This document shows positions 1 to 9,794 of a DNA stretch of 64,000 nt, one piece after another. Under the pieces are notes generated by a model. It was not told the DNA's origin, made no database searches, and was given only the letters and a program-made list of their open reading frames with translations. The DNA is from [Clostridium] methylpentosum DSM 5476 (GTDB lineage Bacteria > Bacillota > Clostridia > Oscillospirales > Ruminococcaceae): assembly GCA_000158655.1 (NCBI GenBank), contig EQ973344.1, forward strand, positions 923,752 to 987,751. The letters run 5' to 3'. The number at the start of each line of letters is the position of its first letter. Within the stretch, counting starts at the first letter, position 1. The translations under genes were made by a program, and so were the position numbers.

Positions 1-259
1 TAAAGCTCATCAGGCCGAGCAGGATGCAGCTGAGTATCAAGCCAGCCACCAAGCCGATGACAATGACATCCCCCCGTACAACCCCTTTGATCACAGAAAG
101 GGGATGGGACAGCGCAAACGAGATCAAATGACTCAGCGGTACAATGGCGAGGATGAGCGTGGATTTCATGTAATCAAATTTTTTGTCCCTTAAAAATAGA
201 AAGGACATGAGCAGAAGCACAATGACAATGGCAATGGATGCAGCCAGCATTTGTTTCAT
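1..259 (-). CDS. Partial small membrane protein, 3' end outside window
   Basis: The reading frame starts with ATG and runs off the left edge, giving about 86 residues. It is strongly hydrophobic: a first membrane segment covers about residues 3-23 and is followed by basic RDKK. A second segment lies around residues 33-52 and a third around 68-86. The start codon overlaps the stop codon of rarA in an ATGA arrangement, so the gene is probably translated in coupling with rarA. I do not recognise the family. The missing C-terminus prevents a better call. Confidence 0.55.
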   Translation of the reverse strand, partial: MKQMLAASIAIVIVLLLMSFLFLRDKKFDYMKSTLILAIVPLSHLISFALSHPLSVIKGVVRGDVIVIGLVAGLILSCILLGLMSF

Positions 260-1524
260 CCCCTTTTCTTGGATTTAATCGTGTCCCAGTATTTCTTAGC
301 CGCCTGTTCATTCTTATTCTGGGCAGGCGTATAATAGACGGTTCCGGCCAGATCATCGGGCAGATACTGCTGCTCCACATACCGGTCGGGAAAATCGTGC
401 GGATATAGATAGTGTTGCCCGATTTGCTCATTTCCCTCACCGTCGTAATGCTTGTTTTGCAGGCAGCGGGGAAATGTTCCGCCCCTGCCCGCCTGGACAT
501 CTGCCATTGCGGCCTGAATCGCCGCGTTCGCGGTGTTGGATTTGGGAGCGGTTGCGAGGAGCACCACCGCTTCGGCGAGGGGAATCTGTGCTTCTGGAAG
601 ACCGAGCTGCACTGCCGCGTCGACGCATGCCTTGACGATCGCAATCGCCTGGGGATAGGCGAGGCCAATGTCCTCTGCTGCGATGACGAGCAGGCGGCGG
701 CAGGGGGAGAGCAGATCGCCCGCAGTGAGCAGCCGAGCGAGGTAGTGGAGCGCCGCGTTCTCGTCGCTGCCGCGGATCGACTTTTGCAGCGCGGAAAGCA
801 GGTCGTAATGCTCATCCCCTGCGCGGTCGTACCGCATTGCGCTTTTCTGGGTCAGCTCTTTCGCGAGTTCGAGGGAAACAGTCTTTTTCCCATCCCGCAG
901 CTCCGCTGCAAGAACGCACAGCTCGACTGTGTTGAGCGCTTTGCGCACATCTCCGCCACAGCCCCGTGCGATGTGTGCGGTAACTCCCTCTTCGAGGGTG
1001 AGCTCCAGTTTCTGCTCCTCCGCCACCAGGCGAAAACCGCGTTCTACCGCTGCCTCCGCTTCCTGAGGTGGGACGGATTTAAACTCAAACACCGTCGCAC
1101 GGCTCAAAATCGCGTTGTAAATATAAAAATAAGGGTTTTCCGTCGTCGAGGCGATGAGGGTAATCCGCCCGCTCTCGATGTATTCAAGCAGGCTCTGCTG
1201 CTGCTTTTTGTTGAGATACTGAATTTCATCGAGGTAGAGGACGATGCCGTTTTGCCCCATAATGGTGTCGAGCTCCCCCACCACCTGTTTAATATCGGCG
1301 AGGGATGCGTTGGTGCCGTTGAGTTTGTGCAGCCGTTTGCCCGCGTTTTCGGCAATCATCCGGGCGACCGTGGTTTTTCCGGTGCCCGAGGGGCCGTAAA
1401 AAATCATGTTGGGCAGTTCTCCAGAAAGAATGATGTTGCGCAGCGGCCTGCCCGGGCCGATGAGGTGTTTTTGCCCAACCACGTCGTCGATTGTTTTGGG
1501 CCGGGCCCTGTCTGCCAGCGGCAT
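256..1524 (-). CDS. rarA: Replication-associated recombination protein A (RarA/MgsA-like AAA+ ATPase)
   Basis: This 422-residue AAA+ ATPase is related to clamp-loader subunits and RuvB; the family acts at stalled replication forks. The N-terminus MPLADRARP is typical. The Walker A motif GPSGTGKTT lies around residue 47-55, Walker B YLDEIQYL follows near residue 95, and the sensor segment ASTTENP comes after it. The C-terminal half carries the RarA-specific helical tetramerisation region. An in-frame upstream extension of 63 codons is rejected because the chosen ATG has a good AGGAGTG ribosome site just before it. Length is normal for the family. The downstream membrane protein gene overlaps its stop codon. 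Confidence 0.93.
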   Translation of the reverse strand: MPLADRARPKTIDDVVGQKHLIGPGRPLRNIILSGELPNMIFYGPSGTGKTTVARMIAENAGKRLHKLNGTNASLADIKQVVGELDTIMGQNGIVLYLDEIQYLNKKQQQSLLEYIESGRITLIASTTENPYFYIYNAILSRATVFEFKSVPPQEAEAAVERGFRLVAEEQKLELTLEEGVTAHIARGCGGDVRKALNTVELCVLAAELRDGKKTVSLELAKELTQKSAMRYDRAGDEHYDLLSALQKSIRGSDENAALHYLARLLTAGDLLSPCRRLLVIAAEDIGLAYPQAIAIVKACVDAAVQLGLPEAQIPLAEAVVLLATAPKSNTANAAIQAAMADVQAGRGGTFPRCLQNKHYDGEGNEQIGQHYLYPHDFPDRYVEQQYLPDDLAGTVYYTPAQNKNEQAAKKYWDTIKSKKRG

Positions 1525-1900
1525 GGAAATCACTCCTTTTTCTCGATTGGTAAAACGGCTGGCAATCAGCCGCTGTTTTGGGACAACGCCAAACCCTCTG
1601 CGACAGTCAGCTAACATGCTTTCGCCGCCGTCGCAAAATTGCAGCGGCTGATAAGCATCAGGGAAACGTATGTCCGGGTTGTGGGCATTTCGCACCAGCC
1701 GCAAACCCAACAAGCTTGCCTTGGCTGACGTCGCTGGTCTTTATCGGGCCACCGCACATCTCTTGGCTTGGCGAAGCTTCCCGCACATTGGCAATGGCGC
1801 AGATACAGCGAGGAGATCCCGCGCCATATCGATACAGGCTTTTCACATCAAGGAAAGCCTACTTGTGCGAAAGCAGAGAAAATTCCCCGCTCTGTCCATG
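1525..1900. other. Intergenic stretch without recognised gene
   Basis: About 375 bases lie between the rarA start and the glyA terminator. Short open frames exist on both strands, but none has a convincing ribosome site or a recognisable domain. The rarA promoter should lie at the left end, but I could not pick one out with confidence. Confidence 0.4.
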
Positions 1901-1935
1901 AAAAAAGGGGCGCTTGACGGCCCAAGCGCCCCTTT
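1901..1935 (-). terminator. Rho-independent terminator of glyA
   Basis: A GC-rich stem (AAGGGGCGCTTG paired with CAAGCGCCCCTT) with a short loop is followed on the minus strand by a run of six T. It sits about 20 bases after the glyA stop codon. Confidence 0.85.
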
Positions 1936-1953
1936 ACCAATTCCTGTTCTTGT

Positions 1954-3207
1954 TTATTCGTAAAGCGGGTATTTGTTGCAAATTTCGGTGACCATCGCGC
2001 GCGCTTTGTCCGCGTTTGCGTCAAAGTCACTCGCTACGAGGGTAATGCACTCGGCGATGATGTCCATGTCCGCCTCGTTCAGGCCACGTGTGGTGACCGC
2101 CGGAGTGCCGATACGCACACCGCTTGTGACAAACGGGCTCTGCGGATCGTTGGGGATCGCGTTTTTGTTGACGGTGATGTACACCTCGTCGAGCTTGTGT
2201 TCAAGATCTTTGCCGGTGATGTTGAACTTGCGCAGGTCAACGAGCATCAGATGGTTGTCGGTGCCGCCCGAAACAAGGTCGAAGCCGCGTTTGACCAGGC
2301 CTGCCGCAAGCGCCGCCGCGTTTGCTTTGACGCGTTTTTGGTATTCTACAAATGCGGGTTTGAGCGCTTCGCCAAAGCAGACCGCCTTTGCCGCGATGGT
2401 GTGCATAAGAGGGCCGCCCTGGATGCCGGGGAATACAGCCTTATCGATTGCCTTTCCGTACTCCTCTTTACAGAGAATGAGGCCGCCGCGGGGACCGCGT
2501 AGGGTTTTGTGGGTGGTGGTGGTCACAATGTCGGCATAGGGTACCGGGGAGGGGTGCTGTCCGGCGGCGACAAGACCTGCAATGTGCGCCATGTCCACCA
2601 TAAAGAGGGCGCCAACTTCTTTTGCAATTGCGCTGAACCGCTCAAAATCAATGGTACGGGGATAAGCGCTTGCGCCTGCGACGATGAGTTTGGGCTTGCA
2701 TTCAAGCGCCTGCTCGCGCACCTTGTCGTAATCGATCATCCCTGTCTCATCGTCAATGCCATAGGAGACAAAATTGAAATATTTTCCCGAAAGGTTGACG
2801 GGAGAACCGTGAGTGAGATGCCCGCCGTGCGCAAGGCTCATTCCCATGACGGTGTCGCCCGGCTGGAGCAGCGCGAAGTAAACGGCGGTGTTCGCCTGCG
2901 CGCCCGAATGGGTCTGCACATTTGCGTATTCCGCGCCAAAGAGCTCTTTTGCGCGATCCCGGGCGATGTTTTCCACCACGTCGACGCACTCGCAGCCGCC
3001 GTAGTAGCGTTTTCCCGGATAGCCCTCGGCGTATTTATTGGTGAGCACCGACCCCATTGCCGCCATGACAGCGGGGGAAACGAGGTTTTCGCTTGCGATC
3101 AGCTCCAGATTGCGTTTCTGGCGTTTGAGCTCCATCTCCATCGCATCGCCGACTTCGGGGTCAGCGTTTTTGACAAAGCCAATTGTATCCATCATATTCT
3201 CGTACAT
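1954..3207 (-). CDS. glyA: Serine hydroxymethyltransferase
   Basis: This 417-residue PLP enzyme interconverts serine and glycine with tetrahydrofolate, supplying one-carbon units in the cytoplasm. The PLP-lysine motif [14 protein letters not shown] is present near residue 225-240, as are the N-terminal ELIASEN and the THSGAQAN segments. The start [10 protein letters not shown] is chosen because GGAGGGG lies just upstream; a 21-codon extension lacks such a site. It is a single-gene unit with its own promoter and terminator. Identification is secure and the length is standard. Confidence 0.97.
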   Translation of the reverse strand: MYENMMDTIGFVKNADPEVGDAMEMELKRQKRNLELIASENLVSPAVMAAMGSVLTNKYAEGYPGKRYYGGCECVDVVENIARDRAKELFGAEYANVQTHSGAQANTAVYFALLQPGDTVMGMSLAHGGHLTHGSPVNLSGKYFNFVSYGIDDETGMIDYDKVREQALECKPKLIVAGASAYPRTIDFERFSAIAKEVGALFMVDMAHIAGLVAAGQHPSPVPYADIVTTTTHKTLRGPRGGLILCKEEYGKAIDKAVFPGIQGGPLMHTIAAKAVCFGEALKPAFVEYQKRVKANAAALAAGLVKRGFDLVSGGTDNHLMLVDLRKFNITGKDLEHKLDEVYITVNKNAIPNDPQSPFVTSGVRIGTPAVTTRGLNEADMDIIAECITLVASDFDANADKARAMVTEICNKYPLYE

Positions 3208-3241
3208 TGGTATACCCCTCCACGTTATGTTTAATATTTTT

Positions 3242-3270
3242 ATTATACAACATCCCTGTTTTTTTTTCAA
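3242..3270 (-). promoter_or_regulatory. Sigma-A-type promoter of glyA
   Basis: On the minus strand TTGAAA and TATAAT are separated by exactly 17 bases, about 35 bases before the glyA start. A perfect GGGAGATC inverted repeat lies a little further upstream at 3293-3309 and could be an operator, but this is not established. Confidence 0.75.
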
Positions 3271-3351
3271 GAACAGATTTTTCTCCCCACAAGGGAGATC
3301 TGATCTCCCATGAGGCCGGATAAACCTGCTGAAAAATCGGGGATTTCCGCG

Positions 3352-3850
3352 TCATTGTTCCCGCTCTCTCTGTTCCTTCTGATACTGCTTTGGGGTGAGC
3401 CCAAAGTATTTTTTAAACTCCCGGTCAAACGAGCTGCGCAGCGAGTAGCCGGTCAAAAGGGAAATCTGCTCGATTGACTGGCCGGAATTCTTTATCATGT
3501 AGGCGGCGCGGTTAAATTTATACCTTCTGATGTATTCAGAAAAAGTATACCCTGTGTATTTTTCAATCAGCTTGGAGAGATAGTCGGCGGAATAATGAAA
3601 CTGCTCTGACAGCGATTTGAGGGTCACTTCGTTGTAATGGTCGCTGATGTAGGAGATGATGTGCAGGATGTCTCCGTTTTCTTTGGATTCGTCCTCCTGA
3701 TCCCTCTGCTGATAGTCCCGCGCGAGCTCGGTCAGCAGGGCGGAGAGCATCAATTTCATAATCTTTTGCCGGTATTTAAAACAACCCGCGTACTCGATGA
3801 TGATCTTAAACAAATACAGCTCGATCATGCTGCCCGGCTCAGCGAGAAAC
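3352..3850 (-). pseudogene. AraC-family regulator lacking its N-terminal half
   Basis: The recognisable part corresponds to the linker plus the complete C-terminal AraC DNA-binding domain of a regulator. The two helix-turn-helix units are seen in TLKSLSEQFHYSADYLSKL and SIEQISLLTGYSLRSSF, and the domain ends FGLTPKQYQKEQ. The usual N-terminal cupin sensor domain (roughly 150-180 residues) is missing. The frame stays open to 3915, but those codons read across the remains of another AraC gene on the opposite strand and have no ribosome site. I therefore treat the gene as truncated at about 3840-3850. Its neighbour on the plus strand is truncated at the same point. Confidence 0.7.
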
Positions 3851-4048
3851 TGCATGCGACTCAGCCAGGCGAAGGAACTGCTCGCACACTCGGAGATGAG
3901 CATTGAACGCATCACTCACACAGTGGGCTATGAGTACCGCAGCAGCTTTGAAGCGTCGTTTAAAAAGGAATTCCACCTCACCCCAAAACAGTACCGCCGG
4001 CGGATGCGCGGGGACTGCCTGGCACCTGTTGATGCCGGACTCGCCTGA
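3845..4048 (+). pseudogene. 3' fragment of a second AraC-family regulator
   Basis: The plus strand encodes only the end of an AraC-type domain: RLSQAKELLAHSEMSIERI, then VGYEYRSSFEASFKKEF and HLTPKQYRRR. These correspond to the second helix-turn-helix and the C-terminal signature. Nothing upstream continues the gene; the sequence switches directly into the oppositely oriented AraC remnant. A terminator lies 240 bases further on. It cannot encode a functional regulator on its own. Confidence 0.7.
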
Positions 4049-4287
4049 GTCAGCCGCTGTGCTCACACCTTTTCCAGGGCAGAACCGAACTGCCGGATGT
4101 GCAACACGCTTCAAAATCAACAGCTGATCGAGCCGCATCCTGCTCTGAGCATGTTCTGATTCCCTTCCGGTCCACAGCGAACCTTTGATCCTCTGACAAA
4201 ACAGGCCCTTTTATTCAAATCAAAAACTGGTAGTATGCCCAACTCCGAAAAGGAGCGAATATTGGTTTAGCACCGCATCTCTATTTC

Positions 4288-4320
4288 AAACAGCCGCTCG
4301 CCTGCGGCTGTTTGTTTTTT
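4288..4320 (+). terminator. Rho-independent terminator
   Basis: The stem AAACAGCCGC / GCGGCTGTTT with a six-base loop is followed by GTTTTTT. It presumably served the plus-strand AraC gene whose 3' fragment lies upstream. Confidence 0.7.
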
Positions 4321-4751
4321 GCTTTCTTTTTTTCGCTGCTAGGAAACGAATCGATGTGCTTTTTGAGTGAGATTTGCTCTGCGGCATAATCCTCTTTTTT
4401 CACTGATTATTTCCTCTTATACGTTAACAATGCGGTCGCCAAATCTCTACCCGTGCTTCCTTTTTACATCCTCCTTTTTTAGCCCGCAGATTGCTCGTCC
4501 CTCTCCTCTCTTTTCTCTCCCGGCAAAACCGAGGGTTCGTTTCCACAGCTGAATACAACGAACAAAGCTCGACAAAACTTCCAATAAGTTTCGCCGGGCT
4601 TTGTTGAATCTTTGGTATCAAAGTCTGCCGTCCTCCAAGCTCCCTCAGCCAAGCAGGATACTGCTCAGAATTTCGGCAGGTTCGGTGCGGAGGCGGTCCG
4701 TCGTGACCGCCCAACATGATTTAAAAAACCTGATCGATCTCCATTTGTGTC

Positions 4752-4792
4752 AAAGCAACCCCCTGCGCTTGATGATGCAGGGGGTTGCTTTT
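4752..4792 (-). terminator. Terminator of the rhamnosidase gene
   Basis: A 15-bp stem AAAGCAACCCCCTGC / GCAGGGGGTTGCTTT lies about 30 bases after the rhamnosidase stop codon. The flanking T/A tracts are short, so it may act in both directions. Confidence 0.7.
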
Positions 4793-4819
4793 GATTATGA
4801 GAGAGAGGCGATAGGGAAA

Positions 4820-7800
4820 CTAGCGTTTTTTCTTTTTGCTCAAAGCAAACGCCGCTGCTGCCAGTACAAGTGTGGTCATTGCCATGGCTGCCGCCTGGCT
4901 CTCACCTGTCTTGGTGTTTCCACTACCCGTGGTGACTGTCTTGTCTCCGGCAACGGACACTCCGGTCTCAGCTGCTGTCTCAACAGCCTTGAGTCCGTCG
5001 ATCGCCGCCTGGAGATCCTGCTGCGCTTTGTCGACCTCATCCTGGGTCGCCGCTTCGTTTGCGTAAACCGCGTTTGCGTTGTCGCTTGCTGCGTTGAACG
5101 CTGCGATGGTTTCATCGGTGTACGCTGTGATGTCAATAGACGCTGCGATGGTCATGGTCTGCTCGAGCAGGCTCTTGTCTGCTTTGAGTCTCAGGGTGAC
5201 CATGGCGTCGAGCAGGGCGGTCGCTGCGGGATCTACTTCGCTCTGAAGCGCATTTTCGTCCGCATAGACGCTGCGCGCCGCTGCAAGGGCAGAGACAAAT
5301 TCCGCTTTGCCTGCCTCGATGTAGTTGTCAAGATTTGCTTCGATCGTTCCCGCTGCGGAGATCAGCTTTGCAAGGGAGGTCTTGTCACCCTGCACAAAGC
5401 CGAGCTTGTGAATTTCGCCCATCAGGGTAACCCAGGCGTCAAATACTGCGTCATCGGTTGCCAGAGCATCTGCTGCGACTGCTTTTGCCTCTGCGAGAGC
5501 GGCTTCAAAGGTCTCCTTGACCATCGGGATGACCGATTCGTAGGAGGCGTCTGCTTTCTGCGCCTCTGCATAGGCGATGACGTCGTTGAGGATGGACTTA
5601 TCCGCTTCAGCGGCGACCACATAGTCGTCAGCGACCGATGCGGTAAGGGTTCCGTCTGCAACAGCGAAGTCGTAGGAGCCGGATGCGAGACGGAAGGTGG
5701 CGACAGAAACGCCGTTGCGGGTGGTCATGCCGGTGTAGGTGACACCTGTGATGTTCTCGAAGTTTTCAACAACAGAGGCGTCCGCCGGGAGGTAGAGGGT
5801 TGCCGAGGTGTTTGCCGGGACGGTTGCACTGTAGGAGGTGATGGTGCCCGCATCGGCAGTCCAGCTGCTCTCAATAGTGCCGTAGTTGGATTCATAGCTT
5901 CCCTCGAGTGCGGTAAAGTTGCCGCCGGCAAGGGGCTGGAGGACAAAGTCCTGATAGCCTGCCGCGCCGTTTGCGTGGTCGGTGGTGATGCCGAGCTGGT
6001 ATTCGTACAGCCAGGAGCCAACCGAACCGAGCGCGAAGTGGTTAAACGAGTTCATGCTGCTGTTTCCGTTGTCCTGGAAGGCGAGTTCGTAGGAGTTCCA
6101 TCTCTCCCACATGGTGGTTGCACCCATCTTAACCGAGTAGAGCCAGGAGGCGTAGTCGGTGCAGGTGAACATATTGTATGCCTCGTCAATGTAGCCGTTG
6201 CGGGTGAGTGCGGGGAGAATGTTGGGGGTGCCGGAGAATCCGGTGGTAATCGAGTAGGCCGGGCAGTCCACCTTGTTTCCGCCTCCGCCGCCAGGTCCGC
6301 TGCTGCCAGCGATAACCCCTGCGCCGCCACCGCTCTGGTTCGGGTCAGCTGCGATCACTGCGAGGCGTGCCGCTGCAACCTCTTTGTTCTCATCGCTGAA
6401 GCAGTTGAAGTTCAGAGGGGTCGCGTAGGAAGCCTGGCTGTCCATGACGTTTCCGTTTCTGTCGGTGGTCATGCCGAGCTCTGCGTCAAAGTAGACGTCG
6501 TTCCACTCCGCTTTCGCGAGGTCGTGGCGGGTCTGGAGCTCGTCCGCGATGTCGGTTCTGCCGATAGCGCGGGCCATCTCTGCCGTCACTTCCATCATGT
6601 AGATGTAGATTGCGTTGTTGACGATGTCAGAGGAGGTTTTTCCATCTACCGACAGCCAGTCGGCCAGGCCGCTGGTTCTGGAGGAAAGGTAGGTATGCTC
6701 TTCGTCAAAGTCGTAGCTGTCCATTCCGTCGAGCCACAGCTTCATGGCGTCCATGTTTTCCTCGACAATGACGGTGTCTCCGAATTGGGTGTACATCTGC
6801 CACGGAACCATGCAGATTGCCGCAGCCCAGGTGGTGCCGTCCGCAAACGAGGTGGTGTTTTCCTTCGGATCACTTGTGCTGAATTCAGGAACCGTGCTTC
6901 CGATCGAGCCGTTGCCGCCCTGGTCGTTGCGCAGTGCGACCATCCACTGCCGGAAGAAGTTCAGGGTGTCGGCGTTGTAGGTCGAGGTTCTCGAGAACGC
7001 CTGGGCGTCTCCTGTCCAGCCCATACGCTCGTTTCTCTGCGGGCAGTCAGTCGGGATGGACATGAAGTTGCCGAGCTGGCTGCGCTGGATGTTCTTAAAG
7101 AGCTGGTTGACGTATCCGGTGAGGGTGTCGTCGGTGGTGGTCGCGTTGTAGGTACCGTCGAGCTGGTCGATCGAGGAGATCACAACCCCCTTGACGTTTT
7201 CAGCCGGCAGCGCTTCGGTGCGGCTGGGCACTGTGATCTGCACATAGCGGTAACCGCGGAAGGTAAAGCTCGGTTCGATGACAACATCGCGTGTTTCATC
7301 TTCCTTACTCGCGGTGTAGAAGTCGGTTGCCAGCGCCGCGCGGTAGGTGTCGTGCAGCACGCGGCCTGCAACGCCCTTGCGGAAGGTGCCTTCTGGTCCA
7401 TAGAGGCCGGTGTAGTACTCGTTGGTGTTCTGGGAGTCCTCATTGCCGGGATAGATGTCTTCGCCGTAACGGAAGATAACGGTATCCCCTTCTTTGAGGC
7501 TGCCCGCCGGGATGGTGACCGACGGCACGCCGACCATTGCCACACCCATGTCATAGGTGTAGGTGGTGTTGTCCTCACTGTGGGTGTTGAGGATTCTCGT
7601 GGTGTCGAGCCTCTCGTACTCCCGGATCGGGGTCTCGTAGCGCCCGACGATGTCAAAGTCGATCCACTCGCGGGGTTCGACGTTCTCACACTGTGTCCAG
7701 GCGGAGGAGTCGTAGGCTGTGGTTGCCCAGCCGTTGACATTGCCATCGACCGAAATCGCTGCTTCCTTGTTCGCGTTGTAACGCTCGCCCTGGAAGAAGC

Positions 7801-9400
7801 CGGAGAATTCGATCGGGCCGTCGTTGAACATCTCCCAGGTCTCGGGATTGGTCACAACAGTGCCGGTGGTTCCGTCATCATAGGTGATGACAAGTTTGGC
7901 AAGCAGCGCCTCGGTGTTGCCAAAGAAATTGAGGTTGCTGGGGGTAAAGGTCTGATAACCGGTGTACCAGCCGCCGCCGAGGATCGCGCCCATGGCGTTC
8001 TCACCGTCGGAAATCATATCGGTGACGTCGTAGGCGTGGTAGCAGAGGGTGTCACGGTACTGGCTGTCCGCGGGATTGAACCAGTCGGCGACCTTCTCGC
8101 CGTCTGCGTTTTCCGCCATCATCCGCTCGCCGTTGATGTACATCTCATAGATGCCCATTGCGGTGACGTACATCTTGGCGCCGACGACTTTTTTGCTGGT
8201 GTCGGTGGTAAAGGTGTTGCGCACCATGTTGAGGGAGCCGTAGCTCGGGTCTGCATAGGAGAGGACGCCGTCCGCTCCGCCCAGCACTCTGATGCGGTTG
8301 CCGTTGTTGGTGACGGTGACGCCGTCGAGTCCCCGGAAGATCGAGTAGGTTGCGCCTGTGTTCTGGCCAAAGACAACGTTGTTGTCCGCATCAGTTCTTC
8401 CGGTGCTGAGGATCTGGTAATTGGTCACCTCAATTTCCTCTCCCGCGTCTGCGGCAAAGCCGACTGAAGCGAGGTTCGGGTAGGTGTTGAAGTTGTTGCC
8501 GGTGCTCAGCGAGCTAACCGAGAGTCTGCTGCCCACGTTGGTGCCGTCGATGTTCACCGTTATGCTTCCGGTTTCAACTGAAATCCGGATGGTGTGCGGG
8601 CCGTATTGGTTCTCGCTGTTGATCACGTTGGCAGGGATATTCACCGATCTTTGCAGCACTTCCTCTGCGTCGTTGGTGCCATAGCCCTGTTTGTAGAGGT
8701 TGAGCACTGCGCCGCCGTTATCCGAGACGTTAGTGACATCAATCTCGACGCGGACGTAGTTCTCTCCCTCTGCGTTCCAGACATTTTGGAACTGGTTGTT
8801 GAGACGATAGTCGTCCGCACCGAACACCAGGCTCGCCTTGGTGCCGGAGAGAATTTCAACATCTGCCTGGATGGCGTACAACATGGCGCTCGCCGCATCC
8901 AGTGTGAGCTCGTTGGTGCCGACGAACTGCGCGCCGTCCCAAGCGTCGAGCGTCGGGTCCATCAGGCCGGTTTCAAATCTTGTCTCCCTGGTGTAGCTTT
9001 GGCCGAATGCGTCCCACACGATGAGGTCCCAGCTGTAGGCGGTTTCGGCTGTGAGCGCTTCACCCTGATAGCTAATGTCGTTGCTCTTGCTCTCTTCCAC
9101 TTTGCCGCTGTCCCACACTACCTTGCCGTCGCTCTCCCGGGTGACCACAATCTGATAGGCCTTCTGCTGCTGCCCGATCAGGTTGGAGTCCATCTCCCAG
9201 CTGAACACCGGGTTTGCATCCTCAACCGTCAACGGGATGGTGTAATTGTTGGTTTTGAGGTTCAGGATTTCAGTTGCGCTGCTGTAGGCGCTGGTGATCG
9301 ATGTGTTTGCGATCGCCGAGACGGACGGAACCATCATGGTGGCAAACATGGTTGCCGAAACGCACACCGCAGCAAGTTTCATGATGAATTTTGATTTCAT
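4820..9400 (-). CDS. Secreted, wall-anchored GH78 alpha-L-rhamnosidase with FIVAR repeats
   Basis: This 1,526-residue extracellular enzyme is expected to release terminal alpha-L-rhamnose from plant or microbial glycans. A signal peptide ends near VSAIA (residues 1-30). Beta-sandwich and Bac_rhamnosid N-domains follow, with an inserted lectin-like beta domain around residues 150-330. The catalytic region has DCPQRNERMGWTGD near residues 782-797, holding the family's conserved Asp, Glu and Asp, and WERW near 1097, holding the second catalytic Glu. Three FIVAR-type helical repeats occupy about 1266-1470. The tail is NTKTGE, a hydrophobic segment and KKKKR, resembling a sortase signal without the usual proline. 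The start is set at the ATG with AGGAGAG upstream, giving a proper signal peptide; a 40-codon extension is rejected. It is an isolated gene next to AraC remnants. Confidence 0.93.
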   Translation of the reverse strand: MKSKFIMKLAAVCVSATMFATMMVPSVSAIANTSITSAYSSATEILNLKTNNYTIPLTVEDANPVFSWEMDSNLIGQQQKAYQIVVTRESDGKVVWDSGKVEESKSNDISYQGEALTAETAYSWDLIVWDAFGQSYTRETRFETGLMDPTLDAWDGAQFVGTNELTLDAASAMLYAIQADVEILSGTKASLVFGADDYRLNNQFQNVWNAEGENYVRVEIDVTNVSDNGGAVLNLYKQGYGTNDAEEVLQRSVNIPANVINSENQYGPHTIRISVETGSITVNIDGTNVGSRLSVSSLSTGNNFNTYPNLASVGFAADAGEEIEVTNYQILSTGRTDADNNVVFGQNTGATYSIFRGLDGVTVTNNGNRIRVLGGADGVLSYADPSYGSLNMVRNTFTTDTSKKVVGAKMYVTAMGIYEMYINGERMMAENADGEKVADWFNPADSQYRDTLCYHAYDVTDMISDGENAMGAILGGGWYTGYQTFTPSNLNFFGNTEALLAKLVITYDDGTTGTVVTNPETWEMFNDGPIEFSGFFQGERYNANKEAAISVDGNVNGWATTAYDSSAWTQCENVEPREWIDFDIVGRYETPIREYERLDTTRILNTHSEDNTTYTYDMGVAMVGVPSVTIPAGSLKEGDTVIFRYGEDIYPGNEDSQNTNEYYTGLYGPEGTFRKGVAGRVLHDTYRAALATDFYTASKEDETRDVVIEPSFTFRGYRYVQITVPSRTEALPAENVKGVVISSIDQLDGTYNATTTDDTLTGYVNQLFKNIQRSQLGNFMSIPTDCPQRNERMGWTGDAQAFSRTSTYNADTLNFFRQWMVALRNDQGGNGSIGSTVPEFSTSDPKENTTSFADGTTWAAAICMVPWQMYTQFGDTVIVEENMDAMKLWLDGMDSYDFDEEHTYLSSRTSGLADWLSVDGKTSSDIVNNAIYIYMMEVTAEMARAIGRTDIADELQTRHDLAKAEWNDVYFDAELGMTTDRNGNVMDSQASYATPLNFNCFSDENKEVAAARLAVIAADPNQSGGGAGVIAGSSGPGGGGGNKVDCPAYSITTGFSGTPNILPALTRNGYIDEAYNMFTCTDYASWLYSVKMGATTMWERWNSYELAFQDNGNSSMNSFNHFALGSVGSWLYEYQLGITTDHANGAAGYQDFVLQPLAGGNFTALEGSYESNYGTIESSWTADAGTITSYSATVPANTSATLYLPADASVVENFENITGVTYTGMTTRNGVSVATFRLASGSYDFAVADGTLTASVADDYVVAAEADKSILNDVIAYAEAQKADASYESVIPMVKETFEAALAEAKAVAADALATDDAVFDAWVTLMGEIHKLGFVQGDKTSLAKLISAAGTIEANLDNYIEAGKAEFVSALAAARSVYADENALQSEVDPAATALLDAMVTLRLKADKSLLEQTMTIAASIDITAYTDETIAAFNAASDNANAVYANEAATQDEVDKAQQDLQAAIDGLKAVETAAETGVSVAGDKTVTTGSGNTKTGESQAAAMAMTTLVLAAAAFALSKKKKR

Positions 9401-9542
9401 TTGCTTCACTCTCCTTTTTTTCTTTCTGGCGCGGAAATAAATTGACCTGTTCCCTCCCTTCTTCTGGTTTGCCATACTCTTGAATCGACTGAGTACGTCT
9501 TCTAATTTACCACATCTCATTTGGTAAAACTATATGATTTTA

Positions 9543-9584
9543 GGAAGGTTTTTTTCGTTTTTATAGGATAAAAGGAAGGTTTTT
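9543..9584. promoter_or_regulatory. Candidate activator-binding direct repeat upstream of the rhamnosidase
   Basis: GGAAGGTTTTT occurs twice, 31 bp apart (about three helical turns), some 145 bp upstream of the rhamnosidase start. Same-face direct repeats of this type are typical of AraC-family activators. The nearby promoter has only weak -35/-10 matches, which fits activator dependence. Function is inferred. Confidence 0.4.
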
Positions 9585-9794
9585 GTACCCGGTTTGTGTT
9601 GTGACACCTGCTGCGAACCGACTTTCATAGGGTAAAATCCAGAAAACAAGGGACAAAATCAGCCGCGCAGACATTGTCCCCCATTTTTCTCCAGGTCCGC
9701 CCCTGGTTCTGAAATGGATGCGAAAACTGCACAAAATCAACCGGGCAACTCCTGCGCAAAATCAACAAACTTTTCCGTTTTGCGAAAATTTCAC

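Larger units (their letters stand above)
4049..4819. other. Gene-poor stretch with several hairpins
   Basis: About 770 bases without a supportable gene lie between the AraC fragment and the rhamnosidase. The stretch holds a plus-strand terminator, an imperfect hairpin at 4559-4604 (AACAAAGC with GCTTTGTT), a GGCGGT/ACCGCC hairpin near 4691-4712, and the rhamnosidase terminator. It is probably eroded sequence. Confidence 0.5.

Noticed and set aside
4601-8467. A 1,288-codon open frame on the plus strand
   Set aside because: It is antisense to the GH78 rhamnosidase, its translation is rich in Val, Gly, Cys and Arg without domains, and no ribosome site precedes it. High GC at third positions of the real gene keeps the opposite strand open.
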